Assembly (NCBI GenBank): GCA_016271365.2
Contig: CM057456.1
Span: 1,400,363,001-1,400,427,000 of the forward strand
Direction: 5' to 3'
Length of the DNA: 64,000 nt
DNA from: Neoceratodus forsteri
Taxonomy: Eukaryota; Chordata; Ceratodontiformes; Ceratodontidae
How positions within the stretch are numbered: the stretch's first letter is position 1; each line of letters opens with the position of its first letter. The notes below the pieces were generated by a model. The model did no database searches and was not told the DNA's origin. It saw only the letters and a list, made by a program, of their open reading frames with translations. A program made the translations under genes and the position numbers. Below, one piece after another: positions 23,591 to 34,637 of the stretch.

Positions 23591-25766
23591 ATCACAGGGT
23601 TACAAAAAGGCTTGTAACTTTTAATCGAAGGACTTAAAAATCTGAATTTTTGTATGAAGCTTTTCGGGGCTCTGCCGTTCCAGTTTTAAATGTACTGCTT
23701 CTGTAAAGGTTTGAGATATACCCTCCAAAAGTCTGCTCATTTTTAGATGGTGAGTAGAATCTGTCCTTTTGTCTGACTGCCTCATCAACTCATACAGTAG
23801 GGGTGCATTAAATCATTACCACAGTGCACCTACAGTGTGACGTGTAATGGAACTTCATCCATTACAAGTTTTTTATTTGCTTGTTTTAAAAGAAATATGC
23901 CCTTCTGAAATTAAATGGGCAAGTTCATAATTGTAAAACTGTAAAAACAGGGTGTGCTGTTATCCCACCATAATACATGCATACTGATACTGCACAATAA
24001 CCAAATACTCTTTTAATGTGTTATTGCTTTATATCATTTTTGTGGCACTGAAAAGAATAAAGTCAAGCTGGAAAATTTCTCAATTATACCCTTTCTGCAG
24101 GATCAATCTTTTACAGTCTCCTCTTCATAAAGCAAGTTCGTGTGTCCATGGAATTTACCCCCTAAAAAAAAAAAACATAAATTATCGATCCTCCCTTTTT
24201 TAAAAGGAGATTTCAGAAAGATATTTTCTGTAGATCTTCAAAATGTTTAAGGGGCTGTACAAATAATGGTTCCTAAACGCTCCACTTCCCATACTTCCTA
24301 AATCCTAACATAGCTCTTCATGAAGCCCCACACATCAACACAAAACAGACTGCAGGACCATGACTTACGGCATTGCTCCAGATATTAGGGATCTTGAAAC
24401 TGACTGCAGACAGACTGATAAACTTATCAACCAGTAATTACAGTACTGTAGCAATATCTATGACCTTAATAATACACATATATGACTCACCAACATAAAA
24501 TAACTACAGCTTGTCACAGGTACAGCAGAGGATGGTTTATCAGCCGAAATTTGGGCGACTCCTGTGACACCTCCTGATCCTGACCCTTCTGAGACATTCC
24601 AGCACTCCACAACTTTTATTACATCAAAGCACTTACGTTCCCCTTTGCATCATTATGTTTAGTCTACCATTTAAATTCTTTATTAAGTGCATTTTTCAAC
24701 ATTTGTAGGACCCTATTTTCAGGGGGGCATTTCCCTGTAAGGCATAACCGCAGGACTCTTTCTGTTTTCATTGCGACTTACTCAGACCTTCTTCCTGCTT
24801 TTCTCAAACGTTAGACAACAGACAGCTAACTGTAGCTTACTATCCGTGCCATTTTCTGGCTTTTAAAATGTGACATGGTTCAAATCATAATTTAGACATT
24901 TCGATTAAAATAGCCCGTGTGTGGGGAAAATCTGCCTTGGACTCCAACACCCCCTTCCAGATAATACTAGGATGACTTTTATGGTCCTTTATAAACTGGG
25001 CCCAGGGACGTTTTTTTAAAACAGGCTTGTGGTACCATGATATGCAATGGCATTTCAAGTAATAAGGTCCTAAAGGACCATGGAGTAACTAACAGTCTGT
25101 GCTTATTAGTGCCTGCAGGAAAGCAGAAAAATCTTACATCAACAAAATGAAAAATTCACATTTTTTCCTTTGCTACAAGATAAACAGCTCTGGGCTTTTA
25201 TCAGACACATACCAGATAATGTTTTCTTTCTTTCAAAAACAATTAAAAAAAAATTAGAAATCTAAACCAGGAATGGTAGTCCACCTGCCATTACCGACGA
25301 GAACACCCCATGAGCAGGAACAGTGCACTCAGGACCTATGGATACAGGATACCTGTATATAATGGGAAAGCCTGACACCTCCATGCTTTGCCTTGGCTCT
25401 TCCTCTGGAAATAATATGCAGAAGAGTAATTACTATGTGAAAAAGTGACGGGAAAGTGGGCATTAGGAGTGGCTAGTGCAGCAGTCATCTGCAGCATTTA
25501 TGGCACAGTAAGTTGTGAGAGAGGACCCATGTCCCAACCCAGTTTTGAACACAGGGCTCATTACGGGGGAGTAGTTTCAATGTCATTGTCTTAAGCTTTC
25601 TGGGATCCATTATTTATGTAACTATCAGTAAGACATTCACTATTGTTATTGCTGCCTACAGAAGACTGTGTGTTAGAAGAGCCATGACGTTGCTGCAGAC
25701 AGCTACAGCTGATCAACCTGCAGCAGCAGTAACCTCACCATTCATTGTACTTCTCAAGCTGCAGAC
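23591..25766 (-). other. HYCC1: Candidate proximal 3' UTR of HYCC1
   Basis: Non-coding, A/T-rich and transposon-poor sequence directly downstream of the HYCC1 stop codon on its strand. No repeats or open frames of note. The DIRS pair begins exactly at its distal edge. Confidence 0.55.
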
Positions 25767-26335
25767 TTAAATATCTGTTGAAAGAGTGATGCTGATGTTA
25801 GGTGAGCACTGTTGGTTTTGCAGATGAGAGCTATGCTTAAGAAGTTCTGTTGTTTCTGATGCATACAAAAGTTTTTCCTCCTGCAGACTACATGCTGAAA
25901 ACCTGTTTGTTTCCGTTCCAGCTCCACCGCCTGAATTTGCTGGATTGTTTGAAGTAAAGACACCACTGACCTGCTCAAAAGATTTGCTAAAAATGGCAGT
26001 GGCAGTTCTAGCTAGGTTTTGACTACCTGGTTTTGGCAGTGAATGGCTGCTAGTTAAGGTCAGGCGCTTCAAAGACAAAAGCTCCAGATTCTCACTCACA
26101 GCTCGTGGAGTTTGTTTGCGAACAAGTTGTTCTCGACAGGATTCTGCAGAACTCTCTCTTTCTTTTCCAGCTTTGCCACCTCCAGAACGCCTTTGACTTT
26201 TCCCAGTCTGGGTCTTACTACTGCTGTTACTCAGTGAGGTAGACTGGCTTGTGTTAGATGCAGCTCGAGAGCAAAATCCTTCATCCACTTCAGCTATTTC
26301 CATCAGTTCATCCTGGAGCTCTGAGTCTGGGTTAT
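25767..26335 (-). CDS. HYCC1: HYCC1 (FAM126A, hyccin) last coding exon
   Basis: Hyccin is a cytosolic and plasma-membrane adaptor that joins TTC7 and EFR3 to target phosphatidylinositol 4-kinase III-alpha, and its loss impairs myelination in people. This exon encodes the disordered C-terminal tail. Read leftwards it begins after a cacag acceptor (26340-26336) with two bases completing a split codon (phase 1), then [20 protein letters not shown]. It continues with a Ser-rich stretch, [26 protein letters not shown] and [14 protein letters not shown], and ends [11 protein letters not shown] before the stop. These phrases match, as I recall it, the vertebrate hyccin C-terminus throughout. The frame is fully open over about 189 codons. 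Earlier exons were not found and probably lie in or beyond the repeats to the right. Confidence 0.93.
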
Positions 26336-26345
26336 CTGTGTAAAG
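26336..26345 (-). promoter_or_regulatory. HYCC1: Splice acceptor of the last HYCC1 exon
   Basis: Minus strand reads tctttacacag immediately before the open exon. The AG occupies 26337-26336, and the frame upstream of it does not continue the protein. Confidence 0.8.
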
Positions 26346-26432
26346 AAAAATGCTAGTAAGTGTCTAACAGAGATAATTTTAAGCCCCCACGTTACAGCTC
26401 AGTCCAACAAATTGGACATTTTTATTGAAATA

Positions 26433-26740
26433 TTGGGGGGATTTTCAAAGTGGCGGATGCAGCACTTGGGTTCATATTTCAGATGCGTGCTATGTCCATG
26501 CCAATGCACCACAGGTGTGGGTCCCATTTTCATACATCCAGATGCATCTGCAACACTTACATGGTTTACAGCACTTTTGGCCGCAACTGCAAGACTTGCA
26601 TCCATTACCCAGGTGCCAACTACAGCACTTGTGCCATAAAGATAGACCTACTTTGACCGCAGTTTTGTGGTCTAACGTTCCTGACAGAAGCACGCAATTG
26701 TGTCTGAAAAATGGATACAAGTCTTTGAAAATCCCCCCAA
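26433..26740. mobile_element. 308-bp terminal-inverted-repeat element (MITE-like)
   Basis: Perfect 18-bp inverted ends: ttggggggattttcaaag at 26433-26450 and its reverse complement at 26723-26740. The interior has no coding capacity and is rich in short cagcactt/gcatc phrases. No clear target-site duplication is visible, so the true limits may extend slightly. It sits in the HYCC1 intron about 100 bp upstream of the last exon's acceptor. The family is not recognised. Confidence 0.7.
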
Positions 26741-28128
26741 CGTGCTATCACTGGAATCAACCAGACAAATTTTTGTTCATAAAGCAGTGAAGCGCTCTGT
26801 TGGAAAGGTATATAAAAATTTGCTTATTTACTACCTCAGGTAATAGCAACATGATTCTAGTGTGTTATAAATTTAGAGCAGATACGCTGAAGCTGCAGAT
26901 GTTATAGGTGAACACAGCCAAACAATGTCACAAAGTTGCAGACATCATTAATTTTACACAAACCTTTTATTTATTTATTGTTTGCAGGGCCAAAATCTAT
27001 TATGCCAAATCATGCATGCATATACGTGCATAAGCGAAAGGAAAGTTCTTCCAACTAAACATTTAAATAATTAGATGCAGCGGCTGCAGCAAAATTAATA
27101 CAAATGATTAATTCCATCCCCAGAAAGCTCCAGTTGAGATGCCTTCACCTTCACCATACCCCATAAAAAGTTCTAAAGAACTGGAAGGTTTAGTAAAAGA
27201 AGCCCTGCTTTGCTGCTCCCCAGCTCTAGTCCCCATACAGTAATTGGTGTGATTTACAGTACCAACAGCTTAACACCACAGAAGATTTAAATAGCTAAAA
27301 TGAAGAGAAAAGAATATTCCTGGATTCATTAAATCCACCAAACATGTTAATCTGTTCCTTCAGATCCTGAAAATGAGGCAATTTGCCTGAATTTTATATT
27401 GCTACTGTTACTGTTCTCTACTGTTGTTTTACACTTCCCCGACTTCTGTATTTACTGTTGTATCTTACTACCATTTCAATTGTTTTGCATTTATTGTACT
27501 CTACTTGCTCTGTATGGACTGTAATTGTATTTTCTTTGTACTCTCCCATGTTGTGCCTGAAAATAGGCATTTTCTATGTCTAACACACCTACCCGATAGC
27601 CAAAATTTAATAAATAAATTGTAACTCTTCTGAGTAGAGGCAGCACTTTAAGTACTCTGCTGCTGATATAATTACAATGAACAAAAGCAATAATACCTTT
27701 GAGGCCATGTGCAGGCACAAAAAATAAAAACAGTCCATAGAAGAGTTTTTCACAACAACAAAAATGTACTGGAGCTTTAGAACAATTGGTGCACTTAGCA
27801 CAAATCAACCTTTAAAACTAAAAAGCTACCAACTACTACCCCGCAACAGTACTACTATATAACCTTGCATTAATGACAGGTCTGGTTGTGTATTCGTCTG
27901 GAGATAATAGGTTAAGTTTCTGGACGGAGCTGCATCTTGTGTTGGAAGGAAGTGGCAGAACCTACCCAAATGCTAATTTCGTAGCTCATGCTTCTGATTG
28001 TTACAGACAATTAATGGCATGCACAAACATTACTGAATTCTTCTACTGGGTGGCCTTGTGATTGTAAATGCATGCTGTACTGGCCCTTCTCACTCCGGTA
28101 CCTTAGGGTTCAGCTATTTGGCACTCAG
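26741..28128. other. HYCC1 intron sequence
   Basis: A/T-rich, no gene seen. 27380-27640 is T-rich and ends in an aataaataaa phrase on the plus strand, reminiscent of a LINE tail but too weak to call. Confidence 0.5.
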
Positions 28129-28398
28129 CTAAGTCTGGACTTTGCCAGGTGAGTTTAATCCATCCTCCATGATTTTCCTTACAGACTTTTGCCTCCTGAT
28201 CTCTGTCATGCCTTTGCCCTCAGTTCTAGGATCTGAAGCTGTTTCATGTACCCCCTGTAAATGCTGAGCATCATTCTCTGTTAGTGCTCTGTTTCTCTCC
28301 CCATTGGCGGCTCTCTCTCCAGTCACATGAGTCACACTAATCTCGGGGGACGAGAAGGGTGCCTGACTCAGTAGGGTCAATATTGCTGTCAGGTAACT
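28129..28398 (-). CDS. Candidate upstream or alternative exon of HYCC1
   Basis: Minus-strand open frame of 89 codons running from a plausible acceptor (pyrimidine-rich tract ending attctag, AG at 28400-28399) to a stop. It begins SYLTAILTLLSQAPFSSPEI and ends with a basic, coding-like tail, MTEIRRQKSVRKIMEDGLNS, followed by PGKVQT. It lies 1.8 kb upstream of the last HYCC1 exon on the same strand. It could be an alternative 3'-terminal exon or an internal exon with a cryptic donor. One problem is that this frame implies a phase-0 acceptor, whereas the last exon needs phase 1. I cannot confirm homology from memory. Confidence 0.4.
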   Translation of the reverse strand, partial: SYLTAILTLLSQAPFSSPEISVTHVTGERAANGERNRALTENDAQHLQGVHETASDPRTEGKGMTEIRRQKSVRKIMEDGLNSPGKVQT

Positions 28399-28450
28399 CT
28401 AGAATTAAAGATGATAAAACATGATGGCTGAAACAGAAGTAAATGAACGA

Positions 28451-28472
28451 CAAAAAAAAAAAAAAAAAAAAA
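28451..28472. repeat. Poly(A) run of about 22 bp
   Basis: Simple mononucleotide run in the intron. It may mark the tail of an old retroposon, but no body was recognised. Confidence 0.8.
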
Positions 28473-28915
28473 GGATAAAGCAACACCACATGCAAGAAAG
28501 CAAATACGAATAATGGAATGAGATGTTATGAATACGGCTTTTTTTTTTTTACATTTACCATATAAAAAAAAAAGTTACTGACTACAAACTTGTTATTATT
28601 TGCTACCAATCATTAGCTAAAAATAAATACTTACACAGACGGCCTAAGGGACCAACAAACCAGCAGTTATTGGGGATGAGAGGATGCAATGACAGCACCT
28701 GCTCAAGTCTTGTTAATTCCCTTTGCTCTTCTAAATTATACTTCCAATTAAATATTCATGAGTCTAGCAAGGCCCTTGACTGACTAATGGATCAGTTAAT
28801 AATGACTGAGAAATGACTGGGTCAACTGCCAACTGACGCTGTGTGGCACACATGTCTCACGCCACACAGCTAAAACTGACAAAAAAAGAAAAAAGGCAAA
28901 ATATGAAAATGATGT

Positions 28916-29101
28916 ACTCACCATAATTGTTGATCTCCCAATCTGGGTCTGTGCCGGAGGCACTAGGACCCCATTGAAGCCAAAGCTTTCAAAGCTTACA
29001 GCTGGGAGGCTGATGTCAGTGACAGCGCCACCCATGAAGCAGACGTATGACATGACACTTGTGGACTGACCAGTAACTGACGCCGGCCCCCTGCACACCT
29101 C
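28916..29101. mobile_element. Terminal repeat fragment of a further DIRS family (I)
   Basis: Begins tactcaccataattgttgat, the exact layout of the other DIRS left ends (ACTCACC at 28916-28922 followed by a TCTCC-type box). Its complement recurs as an ICR at 57090-57181. It is cut on the right by element D. No coding sequence. Confidence 0.55.
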
Positions 29102-29432
29102 AGATCTTACCTCGAGGGGACTCTTGCAGCAGGCAACACCAGTAGGACTGAAGCCTCCAGGCACCAGGACCACATGGAAAACTTCCAGCTAGCAGTCTAT
29201 CATGGGGGATCACCCCCCGCCGATGTCAAGACGTTGACATCCACCTATCCTATAAAGGGGGTGATCCCCCAGACCTACCTCAGTTCTTTTCCTGCTGTCG
29301 ACCAGCGTACGTTGGACTTCCATGGATGCCTGCTTCAGTTGACTGCCATTTTCTATGCGTTTTACTCTGTGCTTTATTTTTTCTCTTTCTACCATTTGTA
29401 ACATCAAATTTTGTGTTTTCTTTATCAGGTTT

Positions 29433-30452
29433 ATGCCTTCTTTTCCAGCCTCATCTTCCAATTGGCCGACGAAGCGTGCCTCTGGCAAGCAGATACCCAA
29501 AGACGGTCACTCTTCCTGCCTGCTCAGCTTAGGCCCCAGCCATGACACCAATGCCTACCAGCACTTCCAGGACTTCAACCAGGCCACACAGCGACACCAC
29601 TTGAAGATGTTGGAAAGCTACCTGATAAAGCAGAAATTTGCCGTAATGAAGAAGGAGCTTCAGACCAGAGGATCTTTTACCTCCTCGGCTCAGTCTTCTG
29701 GGGCATCTACATCTTCTTCTTCTCCCCAGAAGAAGTTGCAGAGTGGGATGCATAAGCACCAGGACAAGCAGTGGGACCGTCCTTGGTCAGCCTCTTGCTC
29801 GTGGTCGCCACACAGACCGGCCCCCGTTCTTCCTATGGGGGGGAGAGAGGTTGGACCCTCCTTCCCCCTCAGCCCTCACTCCATCCGGGCTACCGATGGT
29901 GCAGCCGCCCACACTCATCTCCATTTTGAGCTGTGGCTCTTCGGGGGAGCAGACATCGTCCCCTACCTCCCAACCCCTGACACTCAGACCCTTAGCACCA
30001 ACTGCTCCTCAACCAGGTGGCTTGGCTGGTTTTGGAATCTCTGCCATCCCCCAACCAAGGTGTTGCCTTCATCAGTCCCAGACTCTGGGGTCGGTGCTAG
30101 ACCTTTCAGGCATCACCCAGGGCAAGCGCTCGCCTCCTCTTCCACGCAGGTGACACCTCTGCCCCTGCCTCGGGGGAGTTCTCTCCCACAGGCATCACCC
30201 TCCCCATTTGAAGCCAACGTCGGTGGCTTTGCCAGACCATCACCAGTCTTCACCTCTCAGGCCAGTGCCGGCTTCGCCAATGCCGCAACTGATGACCCCT
30301 CAGCCATCGTCGCCTCAGCCCCAGCTGATGCCAGCTGGCCCTCTTTGAGATCATCAGCCCATGCCAGATGGACCTATGCCAGGGTAACCTACATCAGCCC
30401 CTCTACTGACGTACCTGCACCCTCCTCCTCAGTATCCTTATCCCTCCTATAA
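29433..30452 (+). pseudogene. gag N-terminal part of element D
   Basis: Start chosen at 29433 (MPSFPASSSNWPTKRAS), equivalent to the gag starts of the other copies, although the frame is open further upstream. The zinc knuckle is degraded (CLLSLGPSHDTNAY: the histidine is kept, but the second and third cysteines are lost). It is followed by FQDFNQATQRHHLKMLESYL, a Ser-rich linker and a long Pro/Ser/Thr region up to the stop at 30452. Gag is continued in other frames beyond the LINE tail. Confidence 0.75.
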
Positions 30453-30589
30453 TCCACTCCCACCGGTGGATTATAATGCTCTGTTTAAAGCCTGGTGGTC
30501 CTTCATGCAAGCTAAGGATGCACCCAGGCGACCCTTGCCCTCCTGTCCTCCCCAGGACCACCATCCTCAGTACTCAAACCGGGTAGAAC

Positions 30590-30790
30590 CTAGCGATCTC
30601 CGTACCACAGGGTCCTCTGGGGGATGCACTGGGAGCTCTGACCAGCGTATGGATGACCATATTTATAATTTTTTTGTTGTTATTGTATTTGATGTTTTTT
30701 CCCCTGCCTTTGGGTGTGTTAAGTGCCCAGAGCCTCTGGGATTGGGCACCATACAAATAAACTGTGCCTTGCCCTCAGACACATGTTCCA
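30590..30790 (+). mobile_element. L2-like LINE 3' tail inserted in element D
   Basis: The phrase gagcctctgggattgggcac, followed by catacaaataaactgtg, is the plus-strand counterpart of the tail at about 60880-60950 (minus strand), which follows an L2-like reverse transcriptase end. Only the 3' untranslated tail is present here. Confidence 0.6.
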
Positions 30791-32225
30791 GACAGTGATC
30801 AGTCTTGAGATGACTCTTCTGCTTCTTCAGAGTCATCAGAAGGCTCCAGGGACTCCTCTGAAGGTCAGGAGCATGCCAAGGAGACCCCTAAGTCTAATCC
30901 CCGATGACCCCTCTTTCCTTGACGTTATGCGTCATATATAGTTCCTCACGGGATGAGAAACAGAGGAGCATGCCCCATAGTGCTGCCGCCTGGCTTATAC
31001 CTCTGGCAAAAGGAGACCCTCCCTTTGGTGGTGCCTTCTTTAATTGACTCTTATGAGGATGTTACTAAGGTGGTGTGGAACCACCCTTTTTCCAACCCGG
31101 CCTTACCCAAGAAGGCGGATCGCCTCTATCATGTGCCGGTGGGCAAGTCTTTCCTTGCTTAGCACCCTACGGCAGACTCAGTGGTCATGAATGCAGCACA
31201 AGACTGTACAAACAGGACCAAACATCTCAGAACCCACTCCCCTGACAAGGAGTCTCACCAGCTGGACCAGCTGCGCAAGCAGATGTTTACCTCTGTCACT
31301 CTGGCCATTTGGGCATTTAACTGTCTGGCCCAGTACAGTACCAGAATGCCCTCTAGGATCAGGCAAGGGATCTGGTTCAAACCCTCCCTGAGGATTCTAC
31401 CAAAATACAGCTGGCCCCTTTCCTGAAATCCAGGTCAGATGCGGGCAACCATGTACTTATGACGCTGTTGACACCTCTGGGTGTGGGGCGGTGACAGGGA
31501 TCTGCCATTCATGGCTCAAGGTGTCTGGCTTTGCGCCTGATGTTCAGGCCAAAATACTGGATGCCCCTTTTAGGGATTCCGTCTTGTTTGGGGGAAGATG
31601 CCCAGGGCATCATCTCCTGCCTCCAAGAATTGAGCAAGGCCCTAAGATCGGTGCAGTCCCACTAATTATCCCAGCCTCGGCCTTCCCAGAGTCAATTCCT
31701 TCATCAGTCCCCTCACCAGTCATCCAAGGGCCAACAGATAAAAGGACCCTTCAAGCGCAAGGCACACACCCCACCAGCTGGAGTGACTGCCTCTAGAGCA
31801 CCCATAGCCACTCTGCCCACCCCTGAGCACTCTTCCAGACCCCTTGCCCAACCCCCACCAACAGAGACCATGGGGGAGGTGGTCAGGGGTCGATTCTCAC
31901 TCTACCTTGACAGATGGCGAACAGTAACCTCAGATCAATGGGTGTTGCAGCTTATCGAGCGAGGCCACACCCTCGAATTTCTGAAGCCCCCTCCAGAAAA
32001 CCCTCCCTTGCTTTCCCATTACCCTCAGGCCCAAATGTACCTCATCTGGGAAGAGATTCATGCACTCCTGCGCCAAAAGGCCAAAGAGCCCATCCCTCCG
32101 ACTCAAAGAGGAAAGGGGTACTACTCCCACTTCTCCCTCGTCCCCAAGAAAACAGGGGATCTGAGGCCAATCTTGGACCTCAGTCACCTGAACCTCTACA
32201 TAGAGTACTGCTCCCTTTACAAGAC
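30791..32225 (+). pseudogene. gag C-terminal half and RT fingers of element D
   Basis: Gag resumes with DPSFLDVMRHI (shared with H), then PADSVVMNAAQDC-type and PDKESHQLD phrases, in several frames with stops. From 31783 the frame is pol: VVRGRFSLYLDRWRTVTSDQ, WVLQLIERGHTLEFLKPP, YYSHFSLVPKKTGDLRPILD and LSHLNLYIEYC. Pol then stops abruptly at the 3' terminal repeat, before the catalytic palm. Confidence 0.78.
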
Positions 32226-32674
32226 AGGCGGACGTCAGCGTGCTGATGTATGTGGGGGTGGTCCCCTGTGATAGACTGCTAGCTAGAAGTTTTCTGTGTG
32301 GTCTTGGCGCCTGGAGACTTCAGTCCTGCCAGTGTTGCCTGCTGCAAGAACTCCCCCTGAAGATCTACTCTTACGGTAAGTTCTTACATACAGTAACTGT
32401 ACTTTCTGTCACCAGGAGAGAAACAAGTGGGAGAAAAGAGAGGGGCAAAGTTACCCAAGGGACAGAGAAAAGAATATAGAATATAAAAGGAACAAAACAA
32501 TGGAATTTGTGAACGTGACCAGGAATCTGTTACAGCAGATTTAATAGAACAAGAACAAACCAACACTTTTAAAGCTAGTTCCCAGTATTGCCCTGTCTAT
32601 AATCATATAATCCTATTGTTTCTACCTTTATCAAGAAATGTGAACTTGATTTAGAAATTCCACATGACAGGGCT

Positions 32675-32898
32675 ATGGAACCGAATGTTTCCAACTGCAA
32701 CAGCACTAAAATAAAAGCCAGAAAAGATCTTGCTGCTAATAAAGATATTACAGTAAAGCCGGCAGATAAAGGCGGGGCAACCATCATAATGAATACATCA
32801 GATTATATTGCAGAAATTTTAAGACAGCTCTTTGATACACAGTTCTATACCAGGGTTAGCAGCTTGTGTATTTTGGAGTTTAAACAACAAATGAAAAA
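32675..32898 (+). pseudogene. PLE reverse transcriptase, N-terminal piece
   Basis: Contains ARKDLAANKDITVKPADKGG, the highly typical Penelope RT entry phrase (…VIKPADKGGA…), followed by ATIIMNTSDYIAEILRQLFD and the start of a downstream helix (LEFKQQMKK). The frame ends at the terminal heptamer of DIRS E. Confidence 0.85.
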
Positions 32899-33360
32899 AT
32901 TACTCACCTGCAGTAATCTTGTTTCTTCCAAAGGGATCCACTAATATCATTACTCTTGCAGTGCTCCTTTAAATCAGCACTGCCCCAGAGAGAATAGAAT
33001 GCTATGCTAATCATGGAATGTTTAGCTCGTGCATCTATTTTCAAACTGCCCAGTGTCAGCTGCATACATTCTACCTCAGATTTCTTAGAAGCTTGCAAAG
33101 AGGCCACAACAACATATGAATCACTATTTAAATAATTATAGAAAAATAATGTCCAACTGGGCAAATAACATTAACCAAAGGACTAGTATAAACAAATGTC
33201 CCTTTTTTTCTGAAGTCAGATGTGCCTTTAGAAAAGAACCTACAAGTTAAGAAATTACTAGAAGATGCCAGCACATGGCATGCCACTCCAATTATACAGC
33301 TTATCAGCTGTGGAGAGGATTTTTCTTGTTACTGATTCTGAAAGGGGAGGCAAGGGTGGG

Positions 33361-33470
33361 GAGTAATAATATTAGTGGATCCCTTTGAAGAAACAAGATT
33401 ACTACAGGTGAGTAATTGTTTTCTTCTAACCCCAGGACTCCACTAATATTGTTACTCTTGCAAACTATGC
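33361..33470. repeat. ICR of DIRS element E
   Basis: ccctttgaagaaacaagatt complements the left end and ctaaccccaggactccacta complements the right end. GGTGAGT lies at 33407-33413 between them. Confidence 0.82.
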
Positions 33471-33559
33471 AGCAGTATCTCAAGAAGGTGGGCCAGAATC
33501 TATTTAGGAAAAAGACTCTGCAAGACTGCTGTGCCAAATCTGGCATCACTCCTGGACTG

Positions 33560-34637
33560 GGTGTCCAGGCTATAATGCTTAGTGAACGTGTGGACTGATC
33601 TCTAGGTAGCTGCTTTACATATTTCCATTAGAGGTACCTCCTGGGCAGCTGCAATAGTGGCAGCTGTGCCCCTTGCAGAGTGGGCCCCAAGACCAGAAGG
33701 AGGAACCTTGCCTGCCTTTGAGTAGCAAAACTGAATACACTGGACTACCCATAGAGAGATAGTACTCTTTTGAAGCAGGAGTACCTTTACCTACTTCCCC
33801 ACAGGTGAGGAACAGCTGTTGTCTGTCCTGTCTATGATCTTTGGTATGAGTCATGTAATAACTCAGTGCTCTTTTTACATCCAAGCTGTGCAATCTACAC
33901 GCACCTGAGCTAGGGTGTTCAGTAAAGAAAACTGGCAATCTTATAGACTGGTTCAAATGGAAATCAGAAACCACCTTGGGAAGGAACTTCGTATTAGTTC
34001 TCAACACTACCTTGTCCCTCTGGAAAGAAACATAGTCCTTTTCCACACAGAGGGCCTGTAGCTCGCTTATCTTTCTGGCAGAAGTGATTGGTACCAGAAA
34101 AACTACCTTCCAGGTAAGAAATTTAAGCTCTGCAGATGCCCTAGGCTCAAAGGGCAGGAGCATAAGCTGGACAATGCAAATATTAAGCTCCCATGCTGGC
34201 ACTGGCTCCCTGTGAGGGGGAAACAAATGACAGAGCCCTTTAAAGAATCTTTTGAATATACAGTTTGATGCCAGGGAGGTATACTTCCTAGCTGAAAGGT
34301 ATGCCGAAACTGAAGCCAGGTGCACCTTCATAGTTGAGTGCTGCAACTCCAGGGAGTGCAGGTGAGACAAATAATCAAGAAGAGTTGGGATCCCGGTCTG
34401 GGCTGGGACTATACCCTTGTGTCTGCACCAAATGGAAAATCTTTTCCATTTTGAGGCATAGGTTTTCTTGGTGGAAGGCTTCCTGTAACCCTTAAGGACT
34501 TCTAAAACTGCTTCAGAGAATTGCAATCTGCATCCGTCCCCTGAAAGGAAGTCAGAAGATTGTACCTCTGAAGGAAGTGAATCGGTTTGCTCACAGACAT
34601 TGAGAGCGGCAGGGAGTAGCAAGGCTGTCTTTCCCAA
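33560..34637 (-). pseudogene. DIRS tyrosine recombinase of element E
   Basis: Open over 340 codons, with DNA-arm part YRKPSTKKTYASKWKRFSIW and catalytic domain PITSARKISELQAL. The usual ARRISELQAL arginine is a lysine here. After about 33790 the true frame shifts. In that frame HSARG (HxxR box), KAAT followed by a stop instead of tryptophan, and FTKHYSLD with the nucleophile tyrosine can be read down to about 33560. It is therefore inactivated by a substitution, a frameshift and a stop. Its start overlaps the end of pol in another frame by about 136 bp. Confidence 0.82.

Larger units (their letters stand above)
29102..32402 (+). mobile_element. DIRS element D, plus-sense internal-deletion derivative
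   Basis: The only plus-sense DIRS copy with both ends. The 5' repeat starts at 29102 (agatcttacctcgaggggac) and has a TATAAAG at 29251. Gag is at 29433-31780 and RT fingers at about 31783-32220, after which the sequence jumps straight into the 3' repeat (about 32226-32402, gatctactcttacggtaagt). RT palm, RNase H, recombinase and ICR are deleted, so it is non-autonomous. An L2-like LINE tail is inserted in gag. It abuts the start of the PLE at 32403. Confidence 0.82.

Noticed and set aside
27380..27640. Possible LINE 3' tail in the HYCC1 intron
   Set aside because: T-rich with an aataaataaa end but no match I can support to the LINE tails at 30700 or 40150.
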